The notes below the pieces were generated by a model that made no database searches, was not told the DNA's origin, and saw only the letters and a program-made list of their open reading frames with translations. Shown here in pieces: positions 1 through 7,860 of a DNA stretch of 64,000 nt. Origin of the DNA: Agromyces protaetiae. Lineage in GTDB: Bacteria > Actinomycetota > Actinomycetes > Actinomycetales > Microbacteriaceae. How positions within the stretch are numbered: position 1 is the stretch's first letter; each line of letters opens with the position of its first letter. Both the position numbers and the translations under genes were made by a program. The stretch lies in contig NZ_CP133018.1 of assembly GCF_030866785.1 (NCBI RefSeq), forward strand, positions 558,001-622,000, written 5' to 3'.

Positions 1-1
1 C

Positions 2-730
2 GTCACCATGTCGGGGCTCGGCATGGCGCTGCTCGGGCCAGCCCTGAGCGCGTCCCTTCGGTCGGAGCGGTTCGGGCTGCGACGAGGCGGTCTCACCGCG
101 ATCCGGGTGCTCATCGCGTTCATCGGCGCCAGTCTCATGGGCGTCGGCATCGTGCCGATCGATGGCGCCACCGATCTGCACAACCTCTTCGCGTGCGGGG
201 CGGCGGCCGGCTTCGCGGTGCTGGCGCTCGGCGTGCAGGTGTGGGCGCGGCGGATGCCACGCTCGCTCGTGCTCTTCTCGTACGGCGCGCTCGCCGTGGA
301 GGTCGCGGCGATGGTCGCCTACGACGGGCTCAAGATCTTCAACCTCACCGTGTTCGAGATCGTGGCCTTCACGCTGGTGTTCGCGTGGCTCATCGCGCTC
401 GTCGCCATCACCGCCACGGCTCCGCGTGTGTCGGAGGGCGCCACCGAACCCGATGCCACCGCGATCGCGGCGCCGGTGTCGACTCTGGCCGGGCCCGCGC
501 GTCACGTGCCGGTGCGTGCTCGCGCCCGCTACGTCGGGATGCGCTCGGCTCCGACCCGTGCGGCCGTTCCCGCCAGTCGTGGCCCCGGAACGCGGCAGCC
601 CGCGTCCGCGCGTCGGCGCTCGGCGCTGACCGCGTTCCCCGACAAGCCACCCGACGGGTGCACGCATCCCTCGCCCCGCGGCGCCGGGTCGAGCCCGATC
701 GATCGAGCACAGCGTACGGTCGTATGGTGA
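2..730 (+). CDS. C-terminal part of a DUF998-like membrane protein, cut by the left edge
   Basis: The frame is open to the left edge, so the gene starts before the window; the first ATG visible is at 8. Counting from it, four hydrophobic stretches (about residues 30-52, 58-78, 85-106, 115-137) precede roughly 100 residues of Arg/Ala/Pro-rich hydrophilic tail with no recognisable fold. The segment ATDLHNLFACGAA between helices resembles DUF998, a family of small polytopic membrane proteins of unknown function. The stop overlaps the next start (GTGA at 727-730), suggesting coupling, although that gene also has its own promoter-like hexamer. The family assignment is tentative. Confidence 0.6.
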   Translation, partial: VTMSGLGMALLGPALSASLRSERFGLRRGGLTAIRVLIAFIGASLMGVGIVPIDGATDLHNLFACGAAAGFAVLALGVQVWARRMPRSLVLFSYGALAVEVAAMVAYDGLKIFNLTVFEIVAFTLVFAWLIALVAITATAPRVSEGATEPDATAIAAPVSTLAGPARHVPVRARARYVGMRSAPTRAAVPASRGPGTRQPASARRRSALTAFPDKPPDGCTHPSPRGAGSSPIDRAQRTVVW

Positions 731-1026
731 CCGAGCGCGCATTCGAGATCATCCGGAACTCCGACCGTGACCGCTACGAGGTCCGAGACGGTGAGCGACT
801 CCTCGGCTTCGCGATGTTCCGGCAGGAGCCCGGCCGTGTGGTGTTCACACACACCGTCGTGAAGCCTCAGTTCGAGGGGCAGGGCATCGGCAGTGCGCTT
901 GCCCGACACGTCATCGAGGCCACCATCGCCGAGGGGAACGCCGTCGTGCCGGAGTGCCCGTTCATCGCCGCATACCTCGAGGAACACCCCGAGTACGCCG
1001 GTTCGGTCGTGGCCCCCGCACGCTGA
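727..1026 (+). CDS. small GNAT-fold N-acetyltransferase (YjdJ/COG2388 type)
   Basis: A 99-residue protein with the acetyl-CoA loop QFEGQGIGSALAR at residues 48-60 and the C-terminal CPFIAAYLEEHPEY (77-90), both typical of the very short GNAT proteins related to human GATD/NAT-like and bacterial YjdJ. The substrate is unknown. I chose GTG at 727 because a TACGGT hexamer at 715-720 ends exactly six bases before it, the leaderless pattern seen all over this window; ATG at 724 is the alternative. A hairpin at 1059-1077 follows the stop. Confidence 0.75.
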   Translation: MTERAFEIIRNSDRDRYEVRDGERLLGFAMFRQEPGRVVFTHTVVKPQFEGQGIGSALARHVIEATIAEGNAVVPECPFIAAYLEEHPEYAGSVVAPAR

Positions 1027-1058
1027 TCCCGGACCGCGTCGGGCGCCAGCTCTGGCGT

Positions 1059-1077
1059 CGAAGCAGGCCCTGCTTCG
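1059..1077 (+). terminator. hairpin downstream of the small GNAT gene
   Basis: Perfect 8-bp stem (CGAAGCAG / CTGCTTCG) with a three-base loop, 33 bases after the stop of the acetyltransferase. It has no T-run, which is common for actinobacterial terminators. The rest of the 283-base gap up to the MarR gene shows only the second hairpin at 1256-1281. Confidence 0.5.
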
Positions 1078-1255
1078 GGCGACATTGCGCATGAGGCATC
1101 CTCGCGTTACGATGCGTTCAAGCCCGAGCCGGCCCCGAGTCGGCAGCCGACCCTCGCCGCGTGAACCGTGACACGCTGCACGCTCCGCTCCGAGGTGGCT
1201 CGCCGAGCTCAGTTCGGGTCGCTCGGCGGGGGAGGCCTCCATCGGAGGCCGCGGC

Positions 1256-1281
1256 GGGGCGGGAGGTAGGGTTCCCGCCCC
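1256..1281 (-). terminator. hairpin downstream of the MarR gene
   Basis: Inverted repeat GGGGCGGGA / TCCCGCCCC with an eight-base loop, about 29 bases beyond the MarR stop when read on the minus strand. It probably ends that transcript. Confidence 0.45.
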
Positions 1282-1309
1282 ACCGTCAGCGCGGGGGCAG
1301 GCGATGCCG

Positions 1310-1762
1310 TCAGCCCGCGTGCCCGCCATTGACCGAGACGCGCAGGCGGTCGCAGAGCTCGGCGAGGTGCGCGAGCTCATCGGTGTCGAGCGCCGAGCCC
1401 ACGTGGCGCGTGATCGCTTCCATATGCGCGATCGCCACCTCGCGGAACAGCTGAAAGCCCTCGGGCGTGATCGCGACGATGGTCCCGCGGCCGTCGAGCG
1501 GGTCGTCGGACTTCGTGAGCAGTCCGCGTGCGGTGAGCCGGTCGACCAGGCGGCTCACGCTCGGCTGCGTGAGCAGGACGTGGCGGTTGAGGTCTTTCAG
1601 GCGAAGCCGCCGGTCGGGCGCGCGGGTGATGTTGAAGAGCACGTCGTACTCGTTCAGCGAGATGACGTCGGATGGGAACTCGGCGGCGAGGGCTCGCATG
1701 ACGGCGACCTGCGCCCGGAAGAGCGACTCCCATGCCGCGACCGTCCGAGTGCGATCTGCCAT
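1310..1762 (-). CDS. MarR-family transcriptional regulator
   Basis: 150 residues, the usual MarR length. A helical N-terminus (AWESLFRAQVAVMRALAAEF) is followed by the winged helix-turn-helix with recognition segment LLTQPSVSRLVDRLTARGLL (about 62-82) and the wing SDDPLDGRGTIVAITPEG, whose DxRxxxxxxT pattern is diagnostic of MarR; a C-terminal dimerisation helix follows. I start at ATG 1762 because GGAG lies seven bases upstream; ATG 1774 is also in frame. The ligand is unknown, and no obvious target gene is divergent from it. MarR dimers usually repress neighbouring efflux or stress genes, but the neighbours here give no clear clue. Confidence 0.85.
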   Translation of the reverse strand: MADRTRTVAAWESLFRAQVAVMRALAAEFPSDVISLNEYDVLFNITRAPDRRLRLKDLNRHVLLTQPSVSRLVDRLTARGLLTKSDDPLDGRGTIVAITPEGFQLFREVAIAHMEAITRHVGSALDTDELAHLAELCDRLRVSVNGGHAG

Positions 1763-1905
1763 GAGGATCTCCATTCGTGTTCCGCGAGTGCTGTGCGTAA
1801 CAGAATACGGAAATCGGGCACGGCAGATGACCATCGGTGGTCGGATTGTGTGAACTCGCGGAATGCGCCCACCCGGACCGTGGTCGTGGGGGTGGTGCCA
1901 GAAAT

Positions 1906-1947
1906 GAGTGAGGGCCGGTCGTAGAGGCTGACGACCGACCCTCACTC
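1906..1947. repeat. 17-bp inverted repeat in the MarR leader region
   Basis: Arms at 1906-1922 and 1931-1947 pair over 17 positions with a single G-T wobble and an eight-base loop. On the minus strand it lies about 115 bases after the stop of the winged-helix gene and 144 bases before the MarR start. It may be a terminator, or the 3' end of a short transcript starting at the AT-rich TATATT near 2016-2021. The 300-base gap 1763-2062 holds nothing else I can name. Confidence 0.45.
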
Positions 1948-2062
1948 TGCACCAAGAGTGTCCTGCAATCACATTCCACACCGGCCGCCACAGCAAACGA
2001 CCGGTGCCTGACAAATATATAACAGATCGATAACGCTGCGCTAGGGGCAGCCGAGGTCTGTT

Positions 2063-2812
2063 TCAGAAGACGTCGGGACTCGGGGTCGAGGCCTGACGGA
2101 TCGACACGTCCGCGTGGCGGTCGAACCGGTAGCCCGAGCCGCGGACCGTCCGCACGATGTCCTGGTAGTGCGCGAGCTTCGAGCGCAGGCGGCGCACATG
2201 CACGTCGATCGTGCGCTCGCTCGGGATCTCGTCGTCCGCTGCGGCCCACAGGTTGTCGATGAGCTCGTGCCGGTCGATGGTACGGCCCTCGCGCAGGACG
2301 AGGTACTGCAGCAGCTCGAACTCCTTGTAGGTGAGCCCGGCGGCCACGCCGTCCAGGAGGACGCGCTTGCGCGAGATGTCGATGATGACGCCGTTCGGGT
2401 GACGGTCGATGTCGTCGTCGGTGTCCTCGGCGCGCTGCTTGGCGAGCGCCGCCGGGTCCTGCAGTGCGAGGCGCACGACGTCGACGTCGCGGCCACCGGC
2501 GCCCTCGGGCGCCAGTGCGACCGCGGCGTAGGTCTCCGCCGATGGCGCGACCTCGGCCGTGAGGCGCCGGAGTGCCTCGACGATGCGGTGCAGGCTCGTG
2601 CCGTCGGCAAGGGCCTTTGCCTCGTCGATGCCGACGTAGAGCACGAATCCGCGAGCTTCAGTGCCGTCTGGGACGGCGCGGACACGGGGTGCGGCCGCGG
2701 CCGGCGCGGCGAGCGGGGTGGCGGTCACCGACGGTGCGCCGGCGATCTCAGGGCGAGTGGGCCGGGGCGCGAGGGCGACGGCGGGGCGGGTGGGAGCGTA
2801 CGCGAGCGACAT
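2063..2812 (-). CDS. OmpR/PhoB-type winged-helix DNA-binding protein without a receiver domain
   Basis: The C-terminal third (about residues 145-235) is a clear trans_reg_C winged helix: GLTYKEFELLQYLVLREGRT, then SERTIDVHVRRLRSKL and IVRTVRGSGYRFD. The N-terminal part has a Pro/Ala-rich stretch (1-50) and a short alpha/beta region (ARGFVLYVGIDEAKALADGT) but lacks the acidic pocket and phospho-Asp of a response regulator, so it is not a normal two-component regulator. The start is ATG 2812, with AAGGAT about eight bases upstream. A Cys-ending leader peptide (2974-3075) and a hairpin (2844-2863) lie in its 5' region, implying attenuation control. Targets are unknown. Confidence 0.85.
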   Translation of the reverse strand: MSLAYAPTRPAVALAPRPTRPEIAGAPSVTATPLAAPAAAAPRVRAVPDGTEARGFVLYVGIDEAKALADGTSLHRIVEALRRLTAEVAPSAETYAAVALAPEGAGGRDVDVVRLALQDPAALAKQRAEDTDDDIDRHPNGVIIDISRKRVLLDGVAAGLTYKEFELLQYLVLREGRTIDRHELIDNLWAAADDEIPSERTIDVHVRRLRSKLAHYQDIVRTVRGSGYRFDRHADVSIRQASTPSPDVF

Positions 2813-2843
2813 GACGAAATCCTTGTGCGGTGTGTGCGTGAAC

Positions 2844-2863
2844 CGGCCCCGTCTACGGGGCCG
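2844..2863 (-). promoter_or_regulatory. hairpin between leader peptide and winged-helix gene (possible attenuator)
   Basis: Near-perfect palindrome: CGGCCCCGT and ACGGGGCCG separated by two bases. It lies 111 bases after the leader peptide stop and 32 bases before the regulator start on the minus strand. A second GC hairpin (ggccggaacggcc, about 2873-2885) lies just upstream and could compete with it. There is no U-tract. The role as an attenuator or ribosome-binding-site sequestering structure is inferred from its position. Confidence 0.4.
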
Positions 2864-2973
2864 ATGCGAGTGGCCGGAACGGCCGGGCGAAGCGCCGGTG
2901 GCGGCGGTTCATGCGAGAGCCTGGGCGACCTGGATGCGGGTCGCGCGCCGGGCCTCGGAGGAAGGGCGCAGGA

Positions 2974-3075
2974 TCAGCGGCACATTCGACAACACATGGG
3001 GGCACGCGCCGACATCATCATGTCGGCAATCCCGTTCGCCTCGCGGGCGGTCAGGGTGCGTGCGGTGTCGGTCAT
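2974..3075 (-). CDS. leaderless 33-residue leader peptide ending in a Cys-rich motif
   Basis: A short ORF encoding MTDTARTLTAREANGIAD and ending MCCRMCR-stop, with three Cys codons among the last seven. A strong promoter (TTGACA, 17-18 base spacer, TTTACT) ends six bases before the ATG, so the ribosome would start at the first base of the transcript. Leaderless Cys-rich small ORFs acting as cysteine-responsive attenuators are established in mycobacteria, but they usually sit upstream of sulfur-assimilation genes, whereas this one precedes a winged-helix regulator. That it is translated and sensory is inference. Confidence 0.5.
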   Translation of the reverse strand: MTDTARTLTAREANGIADMMMSARAPMCCRMCR

Positions 3076-3081
3076 GGTGCG

Positions 3082-3111
3082 AGTAAAACGGACGGGCTGG
3101 GGATGTGTCAA
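3082..3111 (-). promoter_or_regulatory. sigma70-type promoter of the leader peptide / winged-helix transcript
   Basis: On the minus strand TTGACA (3111-3106) is a perfect -35 hexamer, followed after 18 bases by TTTACT (3087-3082), or after 17 by TTTTAC. The predicted start of transcription coincides with the A of the ATG at 3075. This is the best -35 match I noticed in the window. Confidence 0.6.
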
Positions 3112-3286
3112 TTCGTGACGCCCGCATGACGGGGTGTGACATCGCACGCGGTGCGCCGGGCTCCGGCGCGGCCGGAAGGATCGCGACCCGTGATCCGGTC
3201 GATGACAGGATCTTCGAGAAACGCATACACGAAAAAATCTTCTTGAAGAGGCTCCGCGGGATTCCGCGTCAGGCGTGAAGATCCTT

Positions 3287-3305
3287 CGGCGCGAGCGCCG
3301 CGCCG
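3287..3305 (-). terminator. hairpin downstream of upp
   Basis: CGGCGCG / CGCGCCG stem of seven pairs with a five-base loop, directly after the upp stop on the minus strand. It is the likely terminator of upp. Confidence 0.45.
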
Positions 3306-3311
3306 GTCGGC

Positions 3312-3944
3312 TTATACCGTGCCGTAGAGCCGATCGCCCGCATCGCCCAGGCCAGGCACGATGTAGCCCAGCTCGTTCAGTCGCTCGTCGACCGCGCCGA
3401 GCACGATCGTGACCTCGCGACCGCGCAACGCCTCCTCGACGGCCGCGAGCCCCTCGGGCGCGGCGAGGATGCAGATGGCGGTGACGTCGACGGCGCCGCG
3501 GTCGAACAGGAACTCGATGGCCGCCGTGAGCGAGCCGCCCGTTGCGAGCATCGGGTCGAGCACGAAGCACTGCCGATCGGACAGGTCGTCGGGCAGGCGT
3601 TCGGCGTACGTCGTCGGTTGCAGCGTCTCCTCGTCGCGAGCCATGCCGAGGAAGCCGACCTCTGCCGTGGGTACCATCTTGGCCATGCCGTCGAGCATGC
3701 CGAGCCCGGCTCGGAGGATCGGCACGATGAGCGGCTTCGGCTCAGCGATGCGCACCCCCGTCGTCGCGGCCACAGGGGTGACGATGTCGACCGGCTCCAC
3801 GCGCACGTTGCGCGTGCCCTCGTAGGAGAGCAGTGTCATCAGCTCGTCGACGAGGGCGCGGAACACGGGCGACGGCGTCTTGGCGTCGCGGAGCACCGTC
3901 AGCTTGTGGGTGATGAGCGGGTGATCGGCAACATGGACTCGCAT
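3312..3944 (-). CDS. upp: uracil phosphoribosyltransferase
   Basis: 210 residues, the normal length. It converts uracil and PRPP to UMP and pyrophosphate in pyrimidine salvage in the cytoplasm. Diagnostic segments are [13 protein letters not shown] near the N-terminus, the PRPP loop region [14 protein letters not shown], the PRPP-binding [16 protein letters not shown] and the C-terminal uracil site [16 protein letters not shown]. The start at ATG 3944 is supported by TAGGAT (3957-3952) seven bases upstream on the minus strand, so the mRNA is probably leaderless. It is transcribed divergently from tadA with 41 bases between the start codons. Confidence 0.96.
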   Translation of the reverse strand: MRVHVADHPLITHKLTVLRDAKTPSPVFRALVDELMTLLSYEGTRNVRVEPVDIVTPVAATTGVRIAEPKPLIVPILRAGLGMLDGMAKMVPTAEVGFLGMARDEETLQPTTYAERLPDDLSDRQCFVLDPMLATGGSLTAAIEFLFDRGAVDVTAICILAAPEGLAAVEEALRGREVTIVLGAVDERLNELGYIVPGLGDAGDRLYGTV

Positions 3945-3985
3945 AGGCTCGATCCTAGTTCCGGCGGGTTCGGGAGGGAGAGCGC

Positions 3986-4462
3986 GTGGATGTGCCCAGC
4001 TCACCGCGCCACCGCGAGTGGATGCGCCTCGCGCTCGTCGAGGCGGCGCAGGCTCCCGCGACCCGCGACGTTCCGGTCGGCGCGATCATGGTCGACGAAT
4101 CTGGCCGGGTCATCGCGTCGCGACGCAACGAGCGCGAGCTCACCGGCGACCCCACCGCGCACGCCGAGGTGCTCGCCATCCGCGACGCCGCCGCCGTCCT
4201 GGGCGACTGGCGTCTCAACTCCTGCACGCTCGTGGTCACGCTTGAACCGTGCGTCATGTGCGCGGGCGCCATCGTGCAGTCCCGGGTCGGCACCGTGGTG
4301 TTCGGCGCGTGGGACGAGAAGGCCGGCGCGGCAGGCTCGATCTACGACCTCCTGCGCGACCGTCGCTTGAACCACCGCGCCGAGGTGGTTCCGGGCGTCG
4401 AGGCCGGGGCTTCGACCGAGCTGCTCGTGCGGTTCTTCGAGGACCCGCTCAGACGGCCGTGA
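3986..4462 (+). CDS. tadA: tRNA adenosine(34) deaminase
   Basis: 158 residues. It makes inosine at the wobble position of tRNA-Arg(ACG). The CDA-fold zinc site is complete: His and the proton-shuttle Glu in [11 protein letters not shown], and the two Cys in [14 protein letters not shown]. The N-terminal [12 protein letters not shown] and the VPVGAIMVD strand are typical. GTG 3986 is chosen because a GGGAGGGAG ribosome-binding site ends six bases upstream. Divergent from upp; the 3' side meets the convergent CDF gene, with the palindrome GCACGGCCGTGC near 4516-4527 in the 78-base gap as a probable shared terminator. Confidence 0.95.
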   Translation: MDVPSSPRHREWMRLALVEAAQAPATRDVPVGAIMVDESGRVIASRRNERELTGDPTAHAEVLAIRDAAAVLGDWRLNSCTLVVTLEPCVMCAGAIVQSRVGTVVFGAWDEKAGAAGSIYDLLRDRRLNHRAEVVPGVEAGASTELLVRFFEDPLRRP

Positions 4463-4540
4463 GCACGGCCGCGAGCGTCGCCGAGGACGTGGCCGCGGGC
4501 ACGGACGCACCCGCCGCACGGCCGTGCGCCGAGGCATCCG

Positions 4541-5503
4541 TCATTCGAGGCCCTTGATGACGATCGCGTCAGTGGGCGGGGCGACCGCCTCTGGGTCGAC
4601 CCAGACATCGGGTTCGATGTAGATCACGCGGGCCGTCGGCACCGCCTCACGGATGCGTCGCTCGATCACGTTCGTCGCCGCGGCGACCTCGAGCAGCCGC
4701 TGGTCGGCGGTGAAGCCGAGCTTCGCCGCGACGAGCAGCTCGTCGGGGCCGAGATACAGCGTCTTCATGTGGATGATGCGCTCGGCCTCGGGACCGCTGA
4801 GGATGGCGTGCTCGATCTGGTCGAGGTCGCTCTCGTTCGCGCCCTCACCGACGAGGAGACTCTTCGTCTCGATGCCGAGGATGATCGCGACCACGATGAG
4901 CAGCGTGCCGATCGCGAGCGTGCCGATCGCGTCGAACGTGCTGTTGCCCGTGATCACCGTGAGGCCGACGCCGAGCAGCGCGAACACGAGGCCGACGAGC
5001 GCCGCGAGGTCTTCGAGCAGCACGACGGGCAGCTCGGGCGCCTTCGCGCGGCGCACGAACTGCACCCAGGTCTGGCGGCCGCGCAGCGGGTTCGACTCCT
5101 TGACGGCGGTGCGGAGCGAGAACGACTCGAGCACGATCGCGATGACGAGCACGAGGATCGGGAGCCACGCGTTCGTGAGCTCGTGCGGGTGCCGCAGCTT
5201 GTCGATGCCCTCGTAGATCGAGAACACGCCGCCGACCGAGAACAGGATGATCGAGACGACGAACGCGTACACGTACCGTTCGCGGCCGTAGCCGAACGGA
5301 TGCTCGCGGTCGGCCTGCTTCTTCGCCTTGCGGCCACCGAGGATCAGCAGCAGCTGGTTGCCCGAGTCGGCCAGCGAGTGCACGCCCTCCGCGAGCATGG
5401 ACGCCGAGCCCGAGACCGCCCAGGCGATGAACTTCGTGATCGCGATGCCGAGGTTCGCGAGGAACGCGGCGATGATCGCCTTCGTACCGCCTGTTGCACT
5501 CAT
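4541..5503 (-). CDS. cation diffusion facilitator (CDF) family metal exporter
   Basis: 320 residues with about six membrane segments (IIAAFLANLGIAITKFIAWA at the N-terminus, then YVYAFVVSIILFSVGGVFSI and others) and a C-terminal cytoplasmic domain. The family signature HPFGYGRERYVYA and LAEGVHSLADSGNQLLL carry the Asp/His residues usual for metal binding, although the second-site motif is not the classic HxxxD of zinc transporters, so the metal may be different. CDF proteins exchange divalent cations for protons. The start (ATG 5503) follows TAGGAT by six bases and shares a palindromic promoter with proC. The substrate is unassigned. Confidence 0.88.
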   Translation of the reverse strand: MSATGGTKAIIAAFLANLGIAITKFIAWAVSGSASMLAEGVHSLADSGNQLLLILGGRKAKKQADREHPFGYGRERYVYAFVVSIILFSVGGVFSIYEGIDKLRHPHELTNAWLPILVLVIAIVLESFSLRTAVKESNPLRGRQTWVQFVRRAKAPELPVVLLEDLAALVGLVFALLGVGLTVITGNSTFDAIGTLAIGTLLIVVAIILGIETKSLLVGEGANESDLDQIEHAILSGPEAERIIHMKTLYLGPDELLVAAKLGFTADQRLLEVAAATNVIERRIREAVPTARVIYIEPDVWVDPEAVAPPTDAIVIKGLE

Positions 5504-5509
5504 GCGCCA

Positions 5510-5519
5510 ATCCTAGGAT
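5510..5519. promoter_or_regulatory. overlapping back-to-back -10 hexamers for the CDF gene and proC
   Basis: The palindrome ATCCTAGGAT contains TAGGAT on both strands: 5514-5519 for proC (seven bases to ATG 5527) and 5515-5510 for the CDF gene (six bases to ATG 5503). The two hexamers share their first two base pairs, so the genes probably compete for polymerase and both mRNAs start at or next to the start codon. Confidence 0.6.
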
Positions 5520-5526
5520 GGGTCGC

Positions 5527-6378
5527 ATGCCGAACCAGGAGTCCGTGACACTGCCCTCGATCGCCTTCCTCGGAGCGGGCTCGATGGCACGCGCCGTGCT
5601 GAGCGGGCTGCTCCGCCCGGGCGTCGAGGTCGCCGGCGACATCCGTGCCACGAACCGGTCGGCGGCGAAGGCCGCCGAGTTGGACGCGGTCGACGGCGTG
5701 GTCGCCTTCGCGACCGAGACGGATGCCTCGGCCAACCGTCGTGCGGTCGCCGGCGCGAAGCTCGTGGTGGTGGCGGTGAAGCCGGCCATGGTGCCCGACC
5801 TGCTGCGTGAGATCGCCGACGCGCTCGAACCCGGAGCGGTCGTCGTGAGCGTGGCCGCGGGCGTGACCGTCGAGACGTACGAGTCGCTGCTGCCGGCTCA
5901 CGTGTCGGTCGTGCGGACCATGCCCAACACGCCCGCCGTCGTCGGCCGGGCCGTCACCGGGGTGTCGGCCGGCAGCCGGTCGAGCGAGGCGGACCTCGCG
6001 CTCGTCGTCTCGCTCTTCGAGACCGTCGGCGACGTGCTCGTCGTGCCCGAGTCGCAGCTCGACGCACTGGGGACCATCTCGGGCTCGGGGCCGGCCTACG
6101 TGTTCTTCCTCATCGAACAGCTCACGGCCACGGCGATCGGCCTCGGGTTCTCGCCCGAGGAGGCCGCCGTGATGGTGCAGGGAACCTTCCGCGGGGCATC
6201 CGAACTGCTCGCGCACTCGGGTGACGACCCCGCCGAGCTGCGCCGCCGCGTGACGAGTCCCAAGGGCACGACCGAGCGGGCGATCGCCGTGCTCGAGGAG
6301 GCGCAGTTCAGGCAGACGTTCGACCGTGCCACCGCCGCCGCGCTCGCGCGCTCGCGCGAACTCGCCGCCGGCGCCTGA
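5527..6378 (+). CDS. proC: pyrroline-5-carboxylate reductase
   Basis: 283 residues. It catalyses the last step of proline synthesis, NAD(P)H-dependent reduction of pyrroline-5-carboxylate. N-terminal Rossmann motif IAFLGAGSMARAVL, then VVVAVKPAMVPDLLREI and VRTMPNTPAVVGRAVTG, and the substrate-binding C-terminal half with ISGSGPAYVFFLIEQL and VTSPKGTTERAI. ATG 5527 is preferred over 5518 because TAGGAT ends seven bases before it. Divergent from the CDF gene and convergent with rlmC. Confidence 0.95.
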   Translation: MPNQESVTLPSIAFLGAGSMARAVLSGLLRPGVEVAGDIRATNRSAAKAAELDAVDGVVAFATETDASANRRAVAGAKLVVVAVKPAMVPDLLREIADALEPGAVVVSVAAGVTVETYESLLPAHVSVVRTMPNTPAVVGRAVTGVSAGSRSSEADLALVVSLFETVGDVLVVPESQLDALGTISGSGPAYVFFLIEQLTATAIGLGFSPEEAAVMVQGTFRGASELLAHSGDDPAELRRRVTSPKGTTERAIAVLEEAQFRQTFDRATAAALARSRELAAGA

Positions 6379-6472
6379 CCCCGCCCCGCCCCCGGCTCCA
6401 CCTCGCCCCGCCCGGCCCCGCCCCGCCCGGCCTCGCCTCGCCTCGCCTCGCCCGACCCCGTCGGCCTCGCCG

Positions 6473-6543
6473 CCGAGTGATGACGATTCGTGCCCAACGT
6501 CGGCCCGTTCCGTCATCACCCGAGGCATATCGTCATCACTCGG
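6473..6543. repeat. inverted repeat with 15-bp perfect arms between proC and rlmC
   Basis: Arms CCGAGTGATGACGAT (6473-6487) and its exact complement (6529-6543) enclose 41 bases that contain a third partial copy, CGTCATCACCCG (6511-6522). It lies between two convergent genes and follows about 90 bases of C-rich sequence made of repeated cctcgcc/cccggcc words. It may serve as a bidirectional terminator, but the arms are not GC-rich and there is no T-run. Confidence 0.6.
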
Positions 6544-6609
6544 TGGAGGTGGGAGAGGAGTGAGAGAGGGGAGGTGGGAAGTGGGAGGTGGGAGGGGGAG
6601 GTGGGAGTG

Positions 6610-7734
6610 TCAGAGGCGTTCGAGAAGGGTCATGACCTCGAAGTGCGTCGTCTGCGGGAACATGTCGAAGACGCGGGCCCGCACGGGGCGCAGCGACGGC
6701 ATCGCCGCGAGGTCCTTCGCGAGCGAGACGGCGTTGCAGCTCGAATAGAGCACGTGCGAGGCATCCGATTGCTCGAGCCAGCCGGCGAGTTCCGCACCGA
6801 TGCCGCGCCGAGGCGGGTTCACGATGACGAGGTCGGGCGCGGCCGCCGCGCCCAGCGCGAACGCCGTCGCGTCGCCCGCGGCGAACCCGACCCGGCTGAG
6901 CACCGCGTCGGTGCGGCTGAGCTCGGCGCTCGCGACCGCCTCGACGCTCGTCTCGATGCCGGTCACGGCCGTGCGGCCGTCGGCGATGTGCAGGGCGAAG
7001 CCGCCGACGCCCGAGTACAGGTCCCAGGCCTCGTCGGGCGCGAGGCCGCGGATCCAGTCGCGGGCCTCGGCGTACAGCGCCTCGGCGATCGCGGTGTTCG
7101 TCTGGAAGAAGCTCTGCGGTCGCAGGTGCATCGTCACGTCGTTCAGCCGCATCGGCAGCGTCTGCTGCTCGGTGAGCACGACCTCGTCGACGCCCTCGAG
7201 CACGGCCTTGTGCTCGGGCAGCAGGTTCGCGCTCACGACCCTGGCGTGCGGCAGCTCGGCGAGCAGGGTGGGCAGGTGCTTGCGGAGCCGCGGCAGCGGC
7301 TCGCTCGAGCGCAGCACGAACCGCACCATGAGCTCGCCGTCGGGTGACTCCGTGACGATGAGGTGCTTGAGCTCGCCTCGTCGGGTGGCGACGTCGTATG
7401 GCGTGAGCCGGGCGAGCGTGATGAAGCGTGCGAGCACCGGGAACGCGGCCCGGTGGCCGGGCGAGCAGATGCCGCAGGCCTGCAGGTCGATGCCGTGTCC
7501 GTCGGCGTCGAGTACGCCGATGGTCGGCGCGTCGACCGTGCCACCGACGACCATCTTCGCCTTGTTGCGGTAGTCCCGCTCGCCGCTGGCGACGGCCGGA
7601 TGCCACGTGCCGACGCCGAACGGCGCGAGCAGTTCCTCGGCGCGGCGCTGCTTCGCCGCGAGCTGCGCCGCGTACGGGTCGCCCATCAGCGAACACGACC
7701 GGCATCGCCAGTCGTCGAAGTACCCGCACTGCAC
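6610..7734 (-). CDS. rlmC: 23S rRNA (uracil-5-)-methyltransferase, RlmC type
   Basis: 374 residues. It methylates a uridine of 23S rRNA (U747 in E. coli) with S-adenosylmethionine. The N-terminal QCGYFDDWRCRSCSL plus ACGICSPGH supplies the four-Cys iron-sulfur ligands of the RlmC/RumB branch and there is no TRAM domain, as expected for RlmC. The SAM site is DLYSGVGGFAL, the catalytic Cys lies in LYSSCNAVSLAKDL and the general base Glu in THFEVMTLLERL. The start is GTG 7734, six bases after TACGCT (7746-7741), hence leaderless. RlmCD-type specificity cannot be excluded from sequence alone. Confidence 0.92.
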   Translation of the reverse strand: MQCGYFDDWRCRSCSLMGDPYAAQLAAKQRRAEELLAPFGVGTWHPAVASGERDYRNKAKMVVGGTVDAPTIGVLDADGHGIDLQACGICSPGHRAAFPVLARFITLARLTPYDVATRRGELKHLIVTESPDGELMVRFVLRSSEPLPRLRKHLPTLLAELPHARVVSANLLPEHKAVLEGVDEVVLTEQQTLPMRLNDVTMHLRPQSFFQTNTAIAEALYAEARDWIRGLAPDEAWDLYSGVGGFALHIADGRTAVTGIETSVEAVASAELSRTDAVLSRVGFAAGDATAFALGAAAAPDLVIVNPPRRGIGAELAGWLEQSDASHVLYSSCNAVSLAKDLAAMPSLRPVRARVFDMFPQTTHFEVMTLLERL

Positions 7735-7860
7735 CCGTCAAGCGTACGCGCGGTGCCCCGTCTCGGACGCAAGCGCCGTCTCCGCCAACGCCGCGGATGG
7801 TGGGGTGGAAGCCGGACGGTGGGTGGGGGCCGGACGGTGGGTGGGGGGCCGACGGCGGGA

